Positions 8,303-17,568 of a DNA stretch of 64,000 bases are shown in pieces (position 1 is the first letter of the stretch; every line of letters begins with the position of its first letter). The DNA is from JBBRCE01 sp038205115 (lineage in GTDB: Bacteria > Planctomycetota > Planctomycetia > Pirellulales > JBBRCE01), in contig JBBRCE010000004.1 of assembly GCA_038205115.1 (NCBI GenBank), positions 1-64,000 on the forward strand, written 5' to 3'. The notes under the pieces were generated by a model. That model worked only from the letters and a program-made list of their open reading frames with translations, made no database searches and was not told the DNA's origin. A program made the position numbers and the translations under genes.

Positions 8303-9940
8303 TTAAGGTTGCGCGACAGATTTCTTAGGATCTCCGAGCGGTTTTTTCGCATCGCCGTCGGCCGGCTTGCCGCTCATGAGGCCGGCAAAAATCTTGGCGA
8401 ACTCGCCGTCGTCCGAGCTAAACACTTCGCCCAGCGCGGGCGCCAAACGCGATACCATTTGATAGCGCGCGAAGTCTTGCACGTTGGAAAATCCCTGAAT
8501 GGTTTTCTTGAGCCCCGAAACCTCGGCTTCGTTTTGCAGGTTGATGACGGCCGCTTCCGCCTTGCCGGTGGCCAGTTGCGCTTCGGCCTGTTTCTTGGAC
8601 GCTTCGAGTTTGATCTGCGCGTTTTGGAGTTCTTGTTTGAGCCGCGATTCGGCCACTTCGACCATTTGCTGAGACTGAGTGGTGGCCTGCACCAGCCGGG
8701 TTTGCGCTTGAACTTTGTCCGTGGCTTGTTTTTTCAGAGCCATGGCGCCTTGCAGGTCTTGTTCGGTTTTAAATTGCGAGAGCCGCGCTTTGTTTTTGGA
8801 TTGCTCGACGCGGGCCAGTTCGCGATCGGCAATTTGAGTGGCCAGTTCGTTCGGCGGGGGCATGTCGGCAATGGTGGCGGAGCGAATCTCGATGCCGAAC
8901 TTCGCGCAGTCTTCCTTGAGTCGCTTGAACAGGCGTTTTTGTAAAACTTCGCGCGCGTTATCGGTCCGCTCGACTTTCGCTGGCGGTTTGCCATCTTTTG
9001 GCGGTGGCAACGGGTCGCTGGCCGTCAGGATGAACGCTCGCGCGTCAAAATTGCTGCCTTCCAGGCGTGCGTAACCGCGGATGTGCGGCAAAATGATCTT
9101 TTGCAAAACTTCGTTGTTCTTCTGCTCTTCGTCGGTCGAATCGAGCTGATGGACCTTGCCGTGATCCGATAATCGCACCAGCAACTCGGGCGCGCGATCG
9201 GGCTGCACGGCATATTCGACTTTGACAATTGGCTTAAGCGTAAAGCCGTCGCGCGAAGGAAATTTGATGTCGCCGATGACGACCAAGTGGCTGCGAATAT
9301 CGATCGGCGTGACGGTTTCTTCGTAGGGATTCGGCCAGTACGTGCCGGTCGGCACGTAATCGCGCTGCACGCCACGGTAGCCTTTGGGCACGCAGTAGAC
9401 GGCAGGCGGATCGAGCGTGGCCGGATCGAGCCCGACTTTGAGCGTGCGGACGCCGACTTGGTCGACGCCAATCTGCACGCCTTCGACGCGCTCCGACGTG
9501 TAGGCGTAGGGGTTGAGCTTGTACGTGCCCGGTTGCGATACGCCCGGCAGCACGCCGCGTTCGTCATCTTGCCGCGCCAGAAAATCGCCCGCTTTCAGCC
9601 GCGACTCGGGAATGTCTTTGCCCGACTGGCGGATCAAAACCAATCGCTGCGTGGGCGGGACGACGATCGCATCTTCGAGCTTGTAGCTCCAGATCAGCGG
9701 ATTGACGGAATGCCAACCCTCGGACAACACGTCAGGCATCACGCCTTTGTACGAATCGTCCGGCGCGATAATTGTGTCTTGTGGCAAGTCTTTGCCCCAG
9801 CGATGCGTGCGCACCAGGAATTTACCGGCCGGCACCTCGACCAATTCGACTTCCCAGTGCCAGATTTGTTGCAGCAGCACCAGGGCCACACCGGCGACTA
9901 GCGCAATTCGCCAGAATTTGGCACTCTTGAAGACACTCAT
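8303..9940 (-). CDS. SPFH/Band 7 membrane protein, second copy
   Basis: 545 aa from the ATG at 9940; a GTG three codons earlier is possible. A single N-terminal helix (FWRIALVAGVALVLLQQIW) precedes beta-rich segments with the pattern GTYKLNPYAY and YVPTGTYWPNPYEE, the Band 7 core (about 215-390), and a long Lys/Gln/Ala-rich coiled coil (about 385-480, KNKARLSQFKTEQDLQGAMALKK region). The overall plan matches the neighbouring 535-aa protein, so the two probably arose by duplication and may form a mixed complex. It lies 69 bases upstream of that gene and 42 bases downstream of the coiled-coil gene. Confidence 0.85.
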   Translation of the reverse strand: MSVFKSAKFWRIALVAGVALVLLQQIWHWEVELVEVPAGKFLVRTHRWGKDLPQDTIIAPDDSYKGVMPDVLSEGWHSVNPLIWSYKLEDAIVVPPTQRLVLIRQSGKDIPESRLKAGDFLARQDDERGVLPGVSQPGTYKLNPYAYTSERVEGVQIGVDQVGVRTLKVGLDPATLDPPAVYCVPKGYRGVQRDYVPTGTYWPNPYEETVTPIDIRSHLVVIGDIKFPSRDGFTLKPIVKVEYAVQPDRAPELLVRLSDHGKVHQLDSTDEEQKNNEVLQKIILPHIRGYARLEGSNFDARAFILTASDPLPPPKDGKPPAKVERTDNAREVLQKRLFKRLKEDCAKFGIEIRSATIADMPPPNELATQIADRELARVEQSKNKARLSQFKTEQDLQGAMALKKQATDKVQAQTRLVQATTQSQQMVEVAESRLKQELQNAQIKLEASKKQAEAQLATGKAEAAVINLQNEAEVSGLKKTIQGFSNVQDFARYQMVSRLAPALGEVFSSDDGEFAKIFAGLMSGKPADGDAKKPLGDPKKSVAQP

Positions 9941-9982
9941 GGTAAACACCGTTTAATGAACGCGATGAAATCGATGGTTGAA

Positions 9983-10741
9983 TTACTGGGTTTCGCGGCG
10001 ACGCGGTTGTTCGTCGCCCGATTGGTCTGGGCTGGCAGCAGGCAGGTCGATGATCTTGGCGTCGAAGGGCCGTTCGGCGGGATCCTTCATCAGCCGCGAG
10101 AGATCTTCGCGGACGTGCTCCACGGCACTGGCCCGTAGCAAACGCTCGTGAATCATGGTTTCCGCTTTGCGCCAATCGGACAGCGCATTGAACGGATCGA
10201 ACTGATCGACAATGGCGTATTGCTGTTCGACATTTTTTGCCGCGGCCAACTGACTGAGCAAGATATTGCGACCCACTTCATATTGCCGAAGTTGCAACTC
10301 GGTTTCGAACAGCCGGCGTTGCGCCTCAATTATCAGTTCGCGCTGCTTTTCTAATTGCTTGGTAAACGTCTCGACGGCCGATTGTTCCAAGGTCTGTTTG
10401 TACTTTGCGGCGTTTGCGGCCAGATGGTCGCCACGAGCGTCGAGTTTTTGCCGTTCCGCGTTGAGCAGTTCGAGACTGAGTTGGCTATGTTCCAAGTTGT
10501 TGCGGATTTCTTTTTCCGTGGCTTCTGCCTGTTGCAGCGACTTGCGATTTTGCGCGAGGTGCTGCTGGTGCTGCTTAACGACGTTGGCCAAAATGGTTTC
10601 CGGCGGTTGACGCTTGTCGCTGATCCATTGCCAAAGCTTGCGGCACTCGCGCTTGACGCGCGCCGGCCCAATCGCCAGCACGCCCAAGGCGATGGGCAGG
10701 CAAATCCAGAGGATCAGTCGCAGTATGAAAAATTCGATCAT
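9983..10741 (-). CDS. membrane-anchored coiled-coil protein of the SPFH operon
   Basis: 252 aa from the ATG at 10741, chosen because the upstream open stretch is not protein-like while MIEFFILRLILWICLPIALG is a clean N-terminal membrane anchor. The rest is a long helical coiled coil (about 55-200, rich in Gln, Leu, Glu, Arg) with a short charged C-terminal tail. No enzyme motif. First gene of the operon with the two Band 7 proteins, so it is likely a structural partner or regulator of that membrane scaffold; this is inferred from position only. Confidence 0.75.
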   Translation of the reverse strand: MIEFFILRLILWICLPIALGVLAIGPARVKRECRKLWQWISDKRQPPETILANVVKQHQQHLAQNRKSLQQAEATEKEIRNNLEHSQLSLELLNAERQKLDARGDHLAANAAKYKQTLEQSAVETFTKQLEKQRELIIEAQRRLFETELQLRQYEVGRNILLSQLAAAKNVEQQYAIVDQFDPFNALSDWRKAETMIHERLLRASAVEHVREDLSRLMKDPAERPFDAKIIDLPAASPDQSGDEQPRRRETQ

Positions 10742-11451
10742 GAAACATTTTGCCGCAAAGAGAACTTGGATCTCCGGAGCGTGGCGGCGAGTTGGCTGAC
10801 TGTTGCAAGTGCCAATTGCGGCGGCGTCGATCGCGTCGCGCAATAATCCGCACAATCCTACGTTACAATTTGCGGTGCCTTGCCGCGAAACTTCCCCGGC
10901 GCGATGCAATTTGAACCGCTCGTTGGCAAGCCCGCGCTAACAACGGCCAAACGACGGCACTTTCATCCGAAATTGCATCCTGTCGTAGCGAGCTTGACGG
11001 TGATATCGTTGGCCTCAATATATCGATTATCCGCCGTCAAAGACAACGAATTGCCAAATTTGCCGTCACGTTTGGCGGATTCGTGAACGGCTCAGACCCT
11101 TCAGGCCCAGCGTACTTATTCGCAGATCATACACGGGCAACGGTTAGCTGACCGGAAGCCGGTGATTAGAGCAAGTCGCTTCGACGGGTGTGCAACGGTC
11201 CAATGGCAACGAGTGTGCCGGGCCGCAGATCGACAATCACCTTGGTGCAAAACGCCATCCGAAAAATGATTGACCGGGATTTCCGCGCAGGCGATAATAA
11301 ATCCACTTGCCTGACTGTCATGCCACGGGGGTTTTTCTCGTGCGCACGACGTTTATGACAGCCGCGACATTGCGAGTCGTTGTTGCCCCGCGATACGCTC
11401 GGCCCCGCTGCCGCGCTTCTGTACGTTGACTGTAAAACCGGAAAGCCACTC
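10742..11451. other. 710-base intergenic region between divergent genes
   Basis: No credible gene. It should contain promoters for the SPFH operon (minus) and the phosphatase (plus). A possible minus-strand promoter is TTGTAA (complement of 10863-10868) with TATTGC (complement of 10840-10845), 17 bases apart, about 100 bases from the operon start. Several short open frames here have no ribosome-binding site and low-complexity translations. Confidence 0.4.
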
Positions 11452-12822
11452 ATGTCTCTGATTCTTTCTCGCCGCGCTTTTTTGGGCGCGTCCGTCGTCA
11501 GTCTGGCAGCTTCGCGAGCCTTGCGGGGCGACGAAGCGGCCGATGCGACCGCTACAAAGCTGATCGACGATCCCACGTTCGAACCCAACACGTTGTTTTT
11601 GACCTGGCAGCGCGATCCGACCACCACCATGACGGTGCAGTGGATTGGCACGCGGGGAGAAACGCCCAACACCAATATTTACTACACGTCGGGGATCACG
11701 GCGGCCGCCACCGCCGTGGTGGCATCGGTCGCCGCGCCCATTTCCGCCGGCGTCATCAAGAGCGGCTCCGCCGTGAGCGCTGCTGCTGTGGCTGCCTGGA
11801 ATTCGCAAGAAACCAGCAGCAGCCCGTTTGGGCAGTCGGATTTAAAGGTCTTTCGCGCCGAACTCACTAAGCTGACCCCGGGCACGAACTACCAATTTCG
11901 GATCGGCAAGCATTCGCCAATCTACCGCTTTCGCACCATGCCGGCCAAAGCCACCGATGCCATTTCGTTCATCTCGGGCGGCGACTGCGGGGTCAACGCG
12001 CACGCCATCGCCAACAACATTCAAGCCGCTCGCCAAGATCCTATGTTTGCCGTGATCGGCGGCGATCTGGGCTACGACAACGGCACGGCCATCGACACCA
12101 GCCTGGCGTTTGTACGCAACTACAGCAAGCACATGATTGGCCGCGACGGGCGGCTAATTCCGATGGTCACCTGCATTGGCAATCACGAAGTTGAAGGCGG
12201 CTACGCAAAACCGCGCGGCAAAGCTCCGTTTTATTACAACTTATTTGACGGCCTGTTCCCAGAGACAGGCTATAACACGCTCGATTTTGGCGATTATCTG
12301 AGCCTGGTTCTGTTGGACACGGGCCACACCAGTCCCATTGAGGGCGCGCAAACCGACTGGCTCGAAAAGACATTGAAAGCCCGCGTCGATCACCCGCACG
12401 TGATGGTTGTCAATCATGTGCCGGCGTATCCTTCGTTCCGAAATCCTGAGGCCGTGCCCAGCAAAGATCCAAAGGCCATCGCGCACGGTACGGGCGAGGG
12501 TAACCGCAAACATTGGGTGCCGCTGTTCGAGAAATATCGCGTGCCGGTGGTGCTGGAGCACCACGACCACACCTTTAAGCGAACCAAGCCGCTGATTGAT
12601 GGTTTGGCCAACGAACGAGGCGTGCTGTATTTAGGCGACGGCTCGTGGGGCCGCATCCGCTCGCCCAACGCGGCCGAAAAACTGAGCTATTTAGCCGTCA
12701 CCAGCCGAGACTACCACCTTTCACTGCATCGTTTGCAAGGCGCAGAGCGTTTTCACGTTGCGCTTAATGAGAGTGGCAAAATCATGGATACCTGCCGCAG
12801 CGGTCAACGGGCAAGCAGCTAG
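11452..12822 (+). CDS. Tat-exported metallophosphoesterase, purple-acid-phosphatase-like
   Basis: 456 aa. The ATG at 11452 gives a twin-arginine signal peptide with SRRAFLGAS followed by a hydrophobic stretch, so the folded metalloenzyme is exported. An N-terminal fibronectin-like domain (about 35-160) is followed by a calcineurin-type phosphatase domain with GGDCG, GGDLGYDN, CIGNHEVEGG, VNHVPAYPS and EHHDHTFKRT, in the order of purple acid phosphatases (GDLG, GNHE, VxxHxP, HxHxxxR). The last motif reads HHDH rather than GHVH. Likely role: phosphate release from organic esters outside the cytoplasm. The substrate is not readable from sequence. Stands alone. Confidence 0.85.
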   Translation: MSLILSRRAFLGASVVSLAASRALRGDEAADATATKLIDDPTFEPNTLFLTWQRDPTTTMTVQWIGTRGETPNTNIYYTSGITAAATAVVASVAAPISAGVIKSGSAVSAAAVAAWNSQETSSSPFGQSDLKVFRAELTKLTPGTNYQFRIGKHSPIYRFRTMPAKATDAISFISGGDCGVNAHAIANNIQAARQDPMFAVIGGDLGYDNGTAIDTSLAFVRNYSKHMIGRDGRLIPMVTCIGNHEVEGGYAKPRGKAPFYYNLFDGLFPETGYNTLDFGDYLSLVLLDTGHTSPIEGAQTDWLEKTLKARVDHPHVMVVNHVPAYPSFRNPEAVPSKDPKAIAHGTGEGNRKHWVPLFEKYRVPVVLEHHDHTFKRTKPLIDGLANERGVLYLGDGSWGRIRSPNAAEKLSYLAVTSRDYHLSLHRLQGAERFHVALNESGKIMDTCRSGQRASS

Positions 12823-12906
12823 GGAATTTCAATACGCGCTGTGCTCGTTAGCCGTCGCCAACCCAGAAATGACGACAATCAAAAAACAATCGTTCGGGCA
12901 AGTATC

Positions 12907-12944
12907 AAAAAAAAGTCGCGGCACGGCTGGTGCAACGACTTTTT
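12907..12944 (-). terminator. Rho-independent terminator of tRNA-Pro
   Basis: Read on the minus strand: AAAAAGTCG pairs with CGACTTTTT, with an inner GCAC/GTGC stem and a CAGCC loop, ending in a run of eight T. It starts 11 bases beyond the tRNA 3' end. A textbook terminator. Confidence 0.85.
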
Positions 12945-12954
12945 GACGGATGAA

Positions 12955-13028
12955 TCGGAGCGACAAGATTCGAACTTGCGACCTTCTGGTCCCAAACCAG
13001 ACGCTCTACCAGGCTGAGCTACGCTCCG
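12955..13028 (-). tRNA. tRNA-Pro (anticodon UGG)
   Basis: 74 bases on the minus strand. Acceptor arms CGGAGCG and CGCTCCG pair fully with discriminator A. The D arm is AGCTCAGCCTGGTAGAGCG-like, the anticodon stem-loop is TCTGGTTTGGGACCAGA with TGG centred, and the T arm holds GTTCGAATC. No CCA is encoded (the next bases are TTCA), so CCA is added after transcription. The stretch also reads as a false protein with the well-known SVAQPGRASGLGPEGRKFE shadow of this tRNA. Confidence 0.97.
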
Positions 13029-13171
13029 AACTTTCGGCAACATATGGACAGGCGGCGTAACCTGGCGGTTCGCGCGCTGCTCCAAATTTGCGTGGCTGTA
13101 TGGTAGCCAATCCGCCCGCTCAACGCAAACCGAGTTCGCCCGTTTGCCGGCGTTTATCTTCGACGCCTCAC

Positions 13172-13894
13172 CTAGCTCGGCAGTTCAATGTTGTGAAATA
13201 CGTCTTGCACATCGTCGCAATCGTTGAGCATGTGCATGAATTTTTCGAACAGCGGCAAGTCGTCCGCACTGATGGGTTTGCTGGTCTGCGGCAGAAAGGT
13301 AATTTCCTGAACTTCCAGTTCCACTTCCGGAAATGCCTGCAACAGGGCCGTCTTGGCTTTGAAGAATTCGTCCGGCGGGGCAAAAATCGTGATCGTTCCA
13401 TTTTTGCACTCGACCTCCTCGACGTTGACATCCGCGTTTAACATCGCCTCGAGCACTTGTTCGTCGTTGTCGCCTTTGAACGACAAAATCGCCAACCGGT
13501 CGAACGACATGGCCACCGATCCACTGGCAGCCAGTTTGGAACCGGTTTTAGTAAAACAACTGCGAACCTCGGAGATCGTCCGCTGATTGTTGTCGGTCAA
13601 GCAATCGACAATCACTAGCGATCCGCCTGGGCCGAAACCTTCGTAGCGGGCAGGCAAAAAGTCTTCTCCGCCCATGCCCTTGGCTTTTTGAATGGCTTTT
13701 TCAATCACGTGGGCCGGAACTTGATCGCGTTTTGCTTTTTCGATCATGCTCCGCAAGGACGGATTACCGTCGGGGTCGGGCACGCCATTTTTCGCGGCCA
13801 CGTATAACAGCTTGCCATACTTGGAATACAACTTGGTTTTGTGAGCTGCCGTTTTGAAGATCGCGTTCTTGCGATTTTCGAAATTTCGTCCCAT
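13172..13894 (-). CDS. YebC/PmpR-family translation or transcription regulator
   Basis: 240 aa from the ATG at 13894, where the family N-terminus MGRNFENRKNAIFKTAAHKTKLYSK begins (the family usually starts MAGHSKWANI). Further family blocks: GVPDPDGNPSLRSMIEKAK, VIEKAIQKAKG, and the centre YEGFGPGGSLVIVDCLTDN with NQRTISEVR. YebC-type proteins bind DNA as regulators or help ribosomes past proline runs, so a place next to tRNA-Pro is curious but probably chance. Both are minus strand, with the tRNA downstream. Confidence 0.93.
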   Translation of the reverse strand: MGRNFENRKNAIFKTAAHKTKLYSKYGKLLYVAAKNGVPDPDGNPSLRSMIEKAKRDQVPAHVIEKAIQKAKGMGGEDFLPARYEGFGPGGSLVIVDCLTDNNQRTISEVRSCFTKTGSKLAASGSVAMSFDRLAILSFKGDNDEQVLEAMLNADVNVEEVECKNGTITIFAPPDEFFKAKTALLQAFPEVELEVQEITFLPQTSKPISADDLPLFEKFMHMLNDCDDVQDVFHNIELPS

Positions 13895-14424
13895 TGCAAA
13901 GTCTCTTTTCGTTATCTTGGCCGAATTGCCCAGACCGACTCGAACCCGCTGCGGTGTTAAGTCGTGCTCGTCAATTGATGCCGCGGGCAGGTCCACATAT
14001 GTTGCCTCATCACCCCGCTAACAATTCTAGCGATTTGGGGAGTCATTTCGCGAGGGGGGCTTGGCGATAAGCAGGCCCCTTGCCAACGCTGAGAATTTTG
14101 AGAACGTGCGTGACAGGTTCACGGCGACGCAGAGCGGGGAGCGAAGCTCGCAAAAAGTTATTGCGTCAATCCACTATTCATGGAGTAGTAAGCCATCATT
14201 TTGCTCGATTCGAGGAATTCTGATCGAACAAGTCAGCCAGGAAGGCGGCCGATCGCCCATTTGCGGCAAATCCGCGCGCAGAAAACAGGTTTCGGATTAT
14301 GATGGATGATCCGACGGGTGGTAAGCAGCACCGCTCAGGCAGCAAACCGTCGATATTCACGCCCGGCGGCGACTCGAACTCATTGAATTTGTCCTCTACC
14401 CAGTGACACTTTAATTTACCTGCC
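13895..14424. other. 530-base region with no supported gene
   Basis: Between the YebC start and the reconstructed start of the broken beta-helix gene. Two short open frames (14061-14309 plus, 14196-14426 minus) overlap each other, lack ribosome-binding sites and resemble nothing known. A G-rich run (GAGGGGGGC) is at 14052-14060. No tRNA or terminator recognised. Confidence 0.35.
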
Positions 14425-14518
14425 ATGAAACCCCGAACTTATTTCGAAAGCGGTTGCAATCGTCATACTCAACGGATGAGAATGGTCATCGAAGCATTTG
14501 AAGATCGGCGGATGTTAA

Positions 14519-14618
14519 GGAACGACCGAAAAATAACTTCCTCTGAGTGAGACGCCCGCTGCTCGTGATAGCGCGCGTCGACCCGAACGAAAAACGGAAG
14601 TTATTTTTCGGTCGTTCC
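14519..14618. mobile_element. 100-bp MITE-like element, copy 1
   Basis: Perfect 23-base terminal inverted repeats (starting GGAACGACCG, ending CGGTCGTTCC) flank a 54-base core that itself contains a 9-base stem with one mismatch (ACGCCCGCT with AGCGCGCGT). Flanked by the direct repeat TAA at 14516-14518 and 14619-14621, which is a target-site duplication. It carries no gene, so it must be moved by a transposase encoded elsewhere. A 3-bp T-N-A duplication would fit IS5-family (IS1031 group) enzymes among others; this is inference. Confidence 0.88.
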
Positions 14619-15560
14619 TAACTGCCATCGTAGTGACCAGTTCCGCCGACAATCTGATTGCCGATGGACAGGTGACGCTGCGAGAGGCCATTCAGGCGGC
14701 CAACACGGACACATCGGTCGACGGATCGGCAACCGGACACGGTGCTGACACCATTACCTTCGCTGCATCGTTGTCAGGCGCGACGATCCGATTAAGTGGT
14801 TCAGAGCTGCTCATATCCAGCCAGTTGACGATCAATGCCGCTGGGCTCGGCAGATTCACCGTCGATGCACAGAATTTGAGCCGGGTCTTTCATGTTGCCC
14901 AGGGTGGTAATGCCGAAATCGATTCACTGAGAATTACGGGCGGAAATGCGCCGTTTTCCGGTCCGGACGACAACTTCTCCGGCGGCGGCGTGCTGAACCA
15001 GCGCGTACTCAGTCTCCAATTCTGCGAGATTTCCGCCAACAGCGGTGGCTTTGGCGGCGGGATCGGGAATTACTCGGCCACACTCAATTTGCTGGATGTG
15101 ACCGTCGTCGGCAATTCCGGTGGCATTCAAAACGACACCGGTACGGTGACGATCAATAGTTCGACAATTGAGGGTAGCACGGAAGGCAACTCCTTCTTCA
15201 ATAACGGCGGCACCGTAAAAATCTCCAACACTACGATCAGTGGCGATCAAGGCGGCATCGTCAACGCCGGTGGCGACATGCAATTTACGGACTGCATTTT
15301 TTCCGGCAGCGGTGACGACGCCACGGCTTATCATGGCGTCGGTGGTTCCGCCACGTTGACTCATTGCACCTTGACGAACGCCCGCGCCGCGTTCGGTGGC
15401 AACCTGATTCGATGTCTGGGCGGCTCATTCACAATTCTCGACAGCTCCTTCGAAGGTAATTCCGGCACAATGCTGGTCGGACAGGCGGCCACGTTCAGCA
15501 TCGCGCGCACGTTATTCGCAAATAACGGGGCTGGCGACGTGTTGATTGACGCGTCGGTTA

Positions 15561-15660
15561 GGAACGACCGAAAAATAACTTCCTCTGAGTGAGACGCCCG
15601 CTGCTCGTGATAGCGCGCGTCGACCCGAACGAAAAACGGAAGTTATTTTTCGGTCGTTCC
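15561..15660. mobile_element. 100-bp MITE-like element, copy 2
   Basis: Identical over all 100 bases to the copy at 14519 and in the same orientation, but flanked by a different 3-bp duplication: TTA at 15558-15560 and 15661-15663. The different flanks show independent insertion, not a duplicated gene segment. Identity of the copies suggests recent movement. It sits in the same reading phase as copy 1, so both cause the same abnormal C-terminal tail. Confidence 0.88.
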
Positions 15661-17568
15661 TTACGCCAGTTGCGATCAGCGATTCGACCTTCTTCGGCAA
15701 TGCACAAGCGCTAACGCAAATCGCAACCAGCGGTCCCTCGCCACTGACGGTAACCAACTGCACGTTTTTCGGAAACACGCATGGCCCAGGCGGAGTCATT
15801 CAGGCGAGTAACATCACATTGAACAACTCAATCGTTGTCGGGAACAAACGAGCTGACGCAACTGCGGACGATTCGATTAACGCTTTTGCAGTGAGCGCAC
15901 ACAATAATATTTTCGGCGTCGATCGGATTGGTGCGTTCACCGATGGCCAAAACGGAAATCACGTCAACGCTATTGCGAGTGACATTTTTGCCTCAGGCCT
16001 CTTGGCAGACAATGGAGGGCCATCGTTCTCGATTGCGTTAAAGCGCAATAGTATTGCGATCGACGCCGGCTCAACGGCTTTGGCAGTCGATTCGGCAGGT
16101 GCGCCGTTGACCGTCGATCAACGACACTTTCCACGTATTTCTGGCGCGGCCGTGGATGCTGGCGCGATCGAGTTTCAGCTCTCGATTACGGTGACCGCCA
16201 ATGTGGTCCAATTGAACGTCAACTACGTCACCGTGGGCGGAAATGTTTTTGCCGAAGCTGATGCCGGTATTACCGAGCGCGGCTTTTTATTCTCGCTGTC
16301 ATCGGTTAATCCAAACCCAACGCTCGGTGGCGCTGGCGTCACGGTGCAGTCCGTCGATGGCAGGGCAGGTGCGATGGTAGGTGGCGGAGCTTTTCCCGCT
16401 GCGAATTATTCCTTTGTCGGCTATGCGACAACCCGTGGCGGAACCGTCTACTCCAGCGTCGGAAACTTCGCGCCTTATCCCGAAGTCGGACAACTTCCGG
16501 GAGTGACGGTCCAAGTGCTCGGCAGGCAGTTGATCATCACCGTCGACAATTTGGCTGACAACATCCGCATACAAGGCGACGGAGTCGAGCATGAGTACGC
16601 AATCACCGCATTCAATGGGACGACCGTGAACGGAGTTGTTAATGGCACCGTGACGGCTGGCCTTGTGGAAAACATGCTGCTTAAGTTGACCGCGGGCGCG
16701 GACGTTTACTCGCTCGATAACGCCAACTTGCCGGGCGACATTGTCATTGGCGGCGGTAGTGGCAATAAAACCATCACGCTGGGAACATCGGGTCAGCCAA
16801 TCATCGTCGGTGGTAATGTGTCCGTTAATGGCGGTACGGGCAACGATACCATTTACGTCAATCAAACTTACGTGACCGGCTCTCTGACGATTATCGGCGG
16901 CAGCGGCGGCTCGTCAAATCGAATCACTACGGCCTTTAGCGCGATTCACGGAGATCTCACGATCACCGGCGCGGCAGGTTACGATCTGGTGCAACAGACT
17001 CAAGTTTCGATCGGCGGAGTGTGGACCATTGACGTCGGTGCCGGTAACGATTTGATTAGCGCCGCACAATGCGCGGCGACCGGCAACGCCACATTTTCCA
17101 GCGGAACGGGAATCGACACGATCGCCATCGCCGGAGTAGATTTGAAGTCGGCCGCCACATTTGATGGCAGCCGCGGTGGTGGCAACAAAACTCTCACTCT
17201 CTATTCCTCAATACTCGGCGCGACCGCCTATATGATTGGCGGCACAGGCGACGATTCGATTTCTTTCGACAACAATGTGGCAACCGGACTGGTGTTTGGC
17301 GGCAGTCAGGGCAAAGATGTCATGGCCGTACGAACGTCGATTCTCGACTCGCTGTTTGCCAATCTCGATGCCGGCGACGACACGCTTGAAATCCGCTACA
17401 CGCACGTCCGGCAAAATGCACAGGCCAATGGCGGTGCAGGATACGATATCCTTCGCAACGTCGGCAATTTGTTCGACTCGCCACTGCGACAGAAGAATTT
17501 CGAAAAAATCGACGCATCCTAGTGCCGCCGACCGGTTTCCCTTTTGGATGCAATGGGCAGATACTGCG

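Larger units (their letters stand above)
14425..17522 (+). pseudogene. extracellular parallel beta-helix protein gene, broken by two 100-bp insertions
   Basis: Removing the two elements (14519-14618 and 15561-15660) plus one 3-bp duplication each gives a single frame from ATG 14425 (or 14476) to the stop at 17520-17522, about 963 codons with no internal stop. The restored N-terminus carries FEDRRML followed by TAIVV, the motif common at the start of secreted planctomycete proteins. Then come a CSLREAI-like repeat start (VTLREAIQAAN), many short Gly/Asn/Thr beta-helix turns, a choice-of-anchor-Q-like segment (LADNGGPSFSIALKRNSIAIDAGS, then DQRHFP), an Ig-like domain (about 16180-16460) and a C-terminal repeat region with many GG turns. 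As it stands, each insertion adds the same tail RNDRKITSSE and a stop, so only a 31-residue stub and a truncated middle (14633-15592) can be read, and the 3' part is cut off. Probable surface or adhesion protein, now silent unless the elements leave. Confidence 0.85.

Noticed and set aside
12879..13085. Short minus-strand open frame with SVAQPGRASGLGPEGRKFE
   Set aside because: It is the translated tRNA-Pro gene and its flanks; the tRNA fold is complete.
12955..13894. Functional link between tRNA-Pro and YebC (proline-run translation factor)
   Set aside because: They are on the same strand but separated by 143 bases, and the tRNA has its own terminator; adjacency alone does not support a link.
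14061..14426. Two short overlapping open frames before the broken beta-helix gene
   Set aside because: No ribosome-binding site, odd composition and no family likeness.
14519..15660. Elements considered as self-splicing introns or a programmed frameshift
   Set aside because: 100 bp is too short for a group I or II intron, and the 3-bp flanking duplications are explained simply by transposition.
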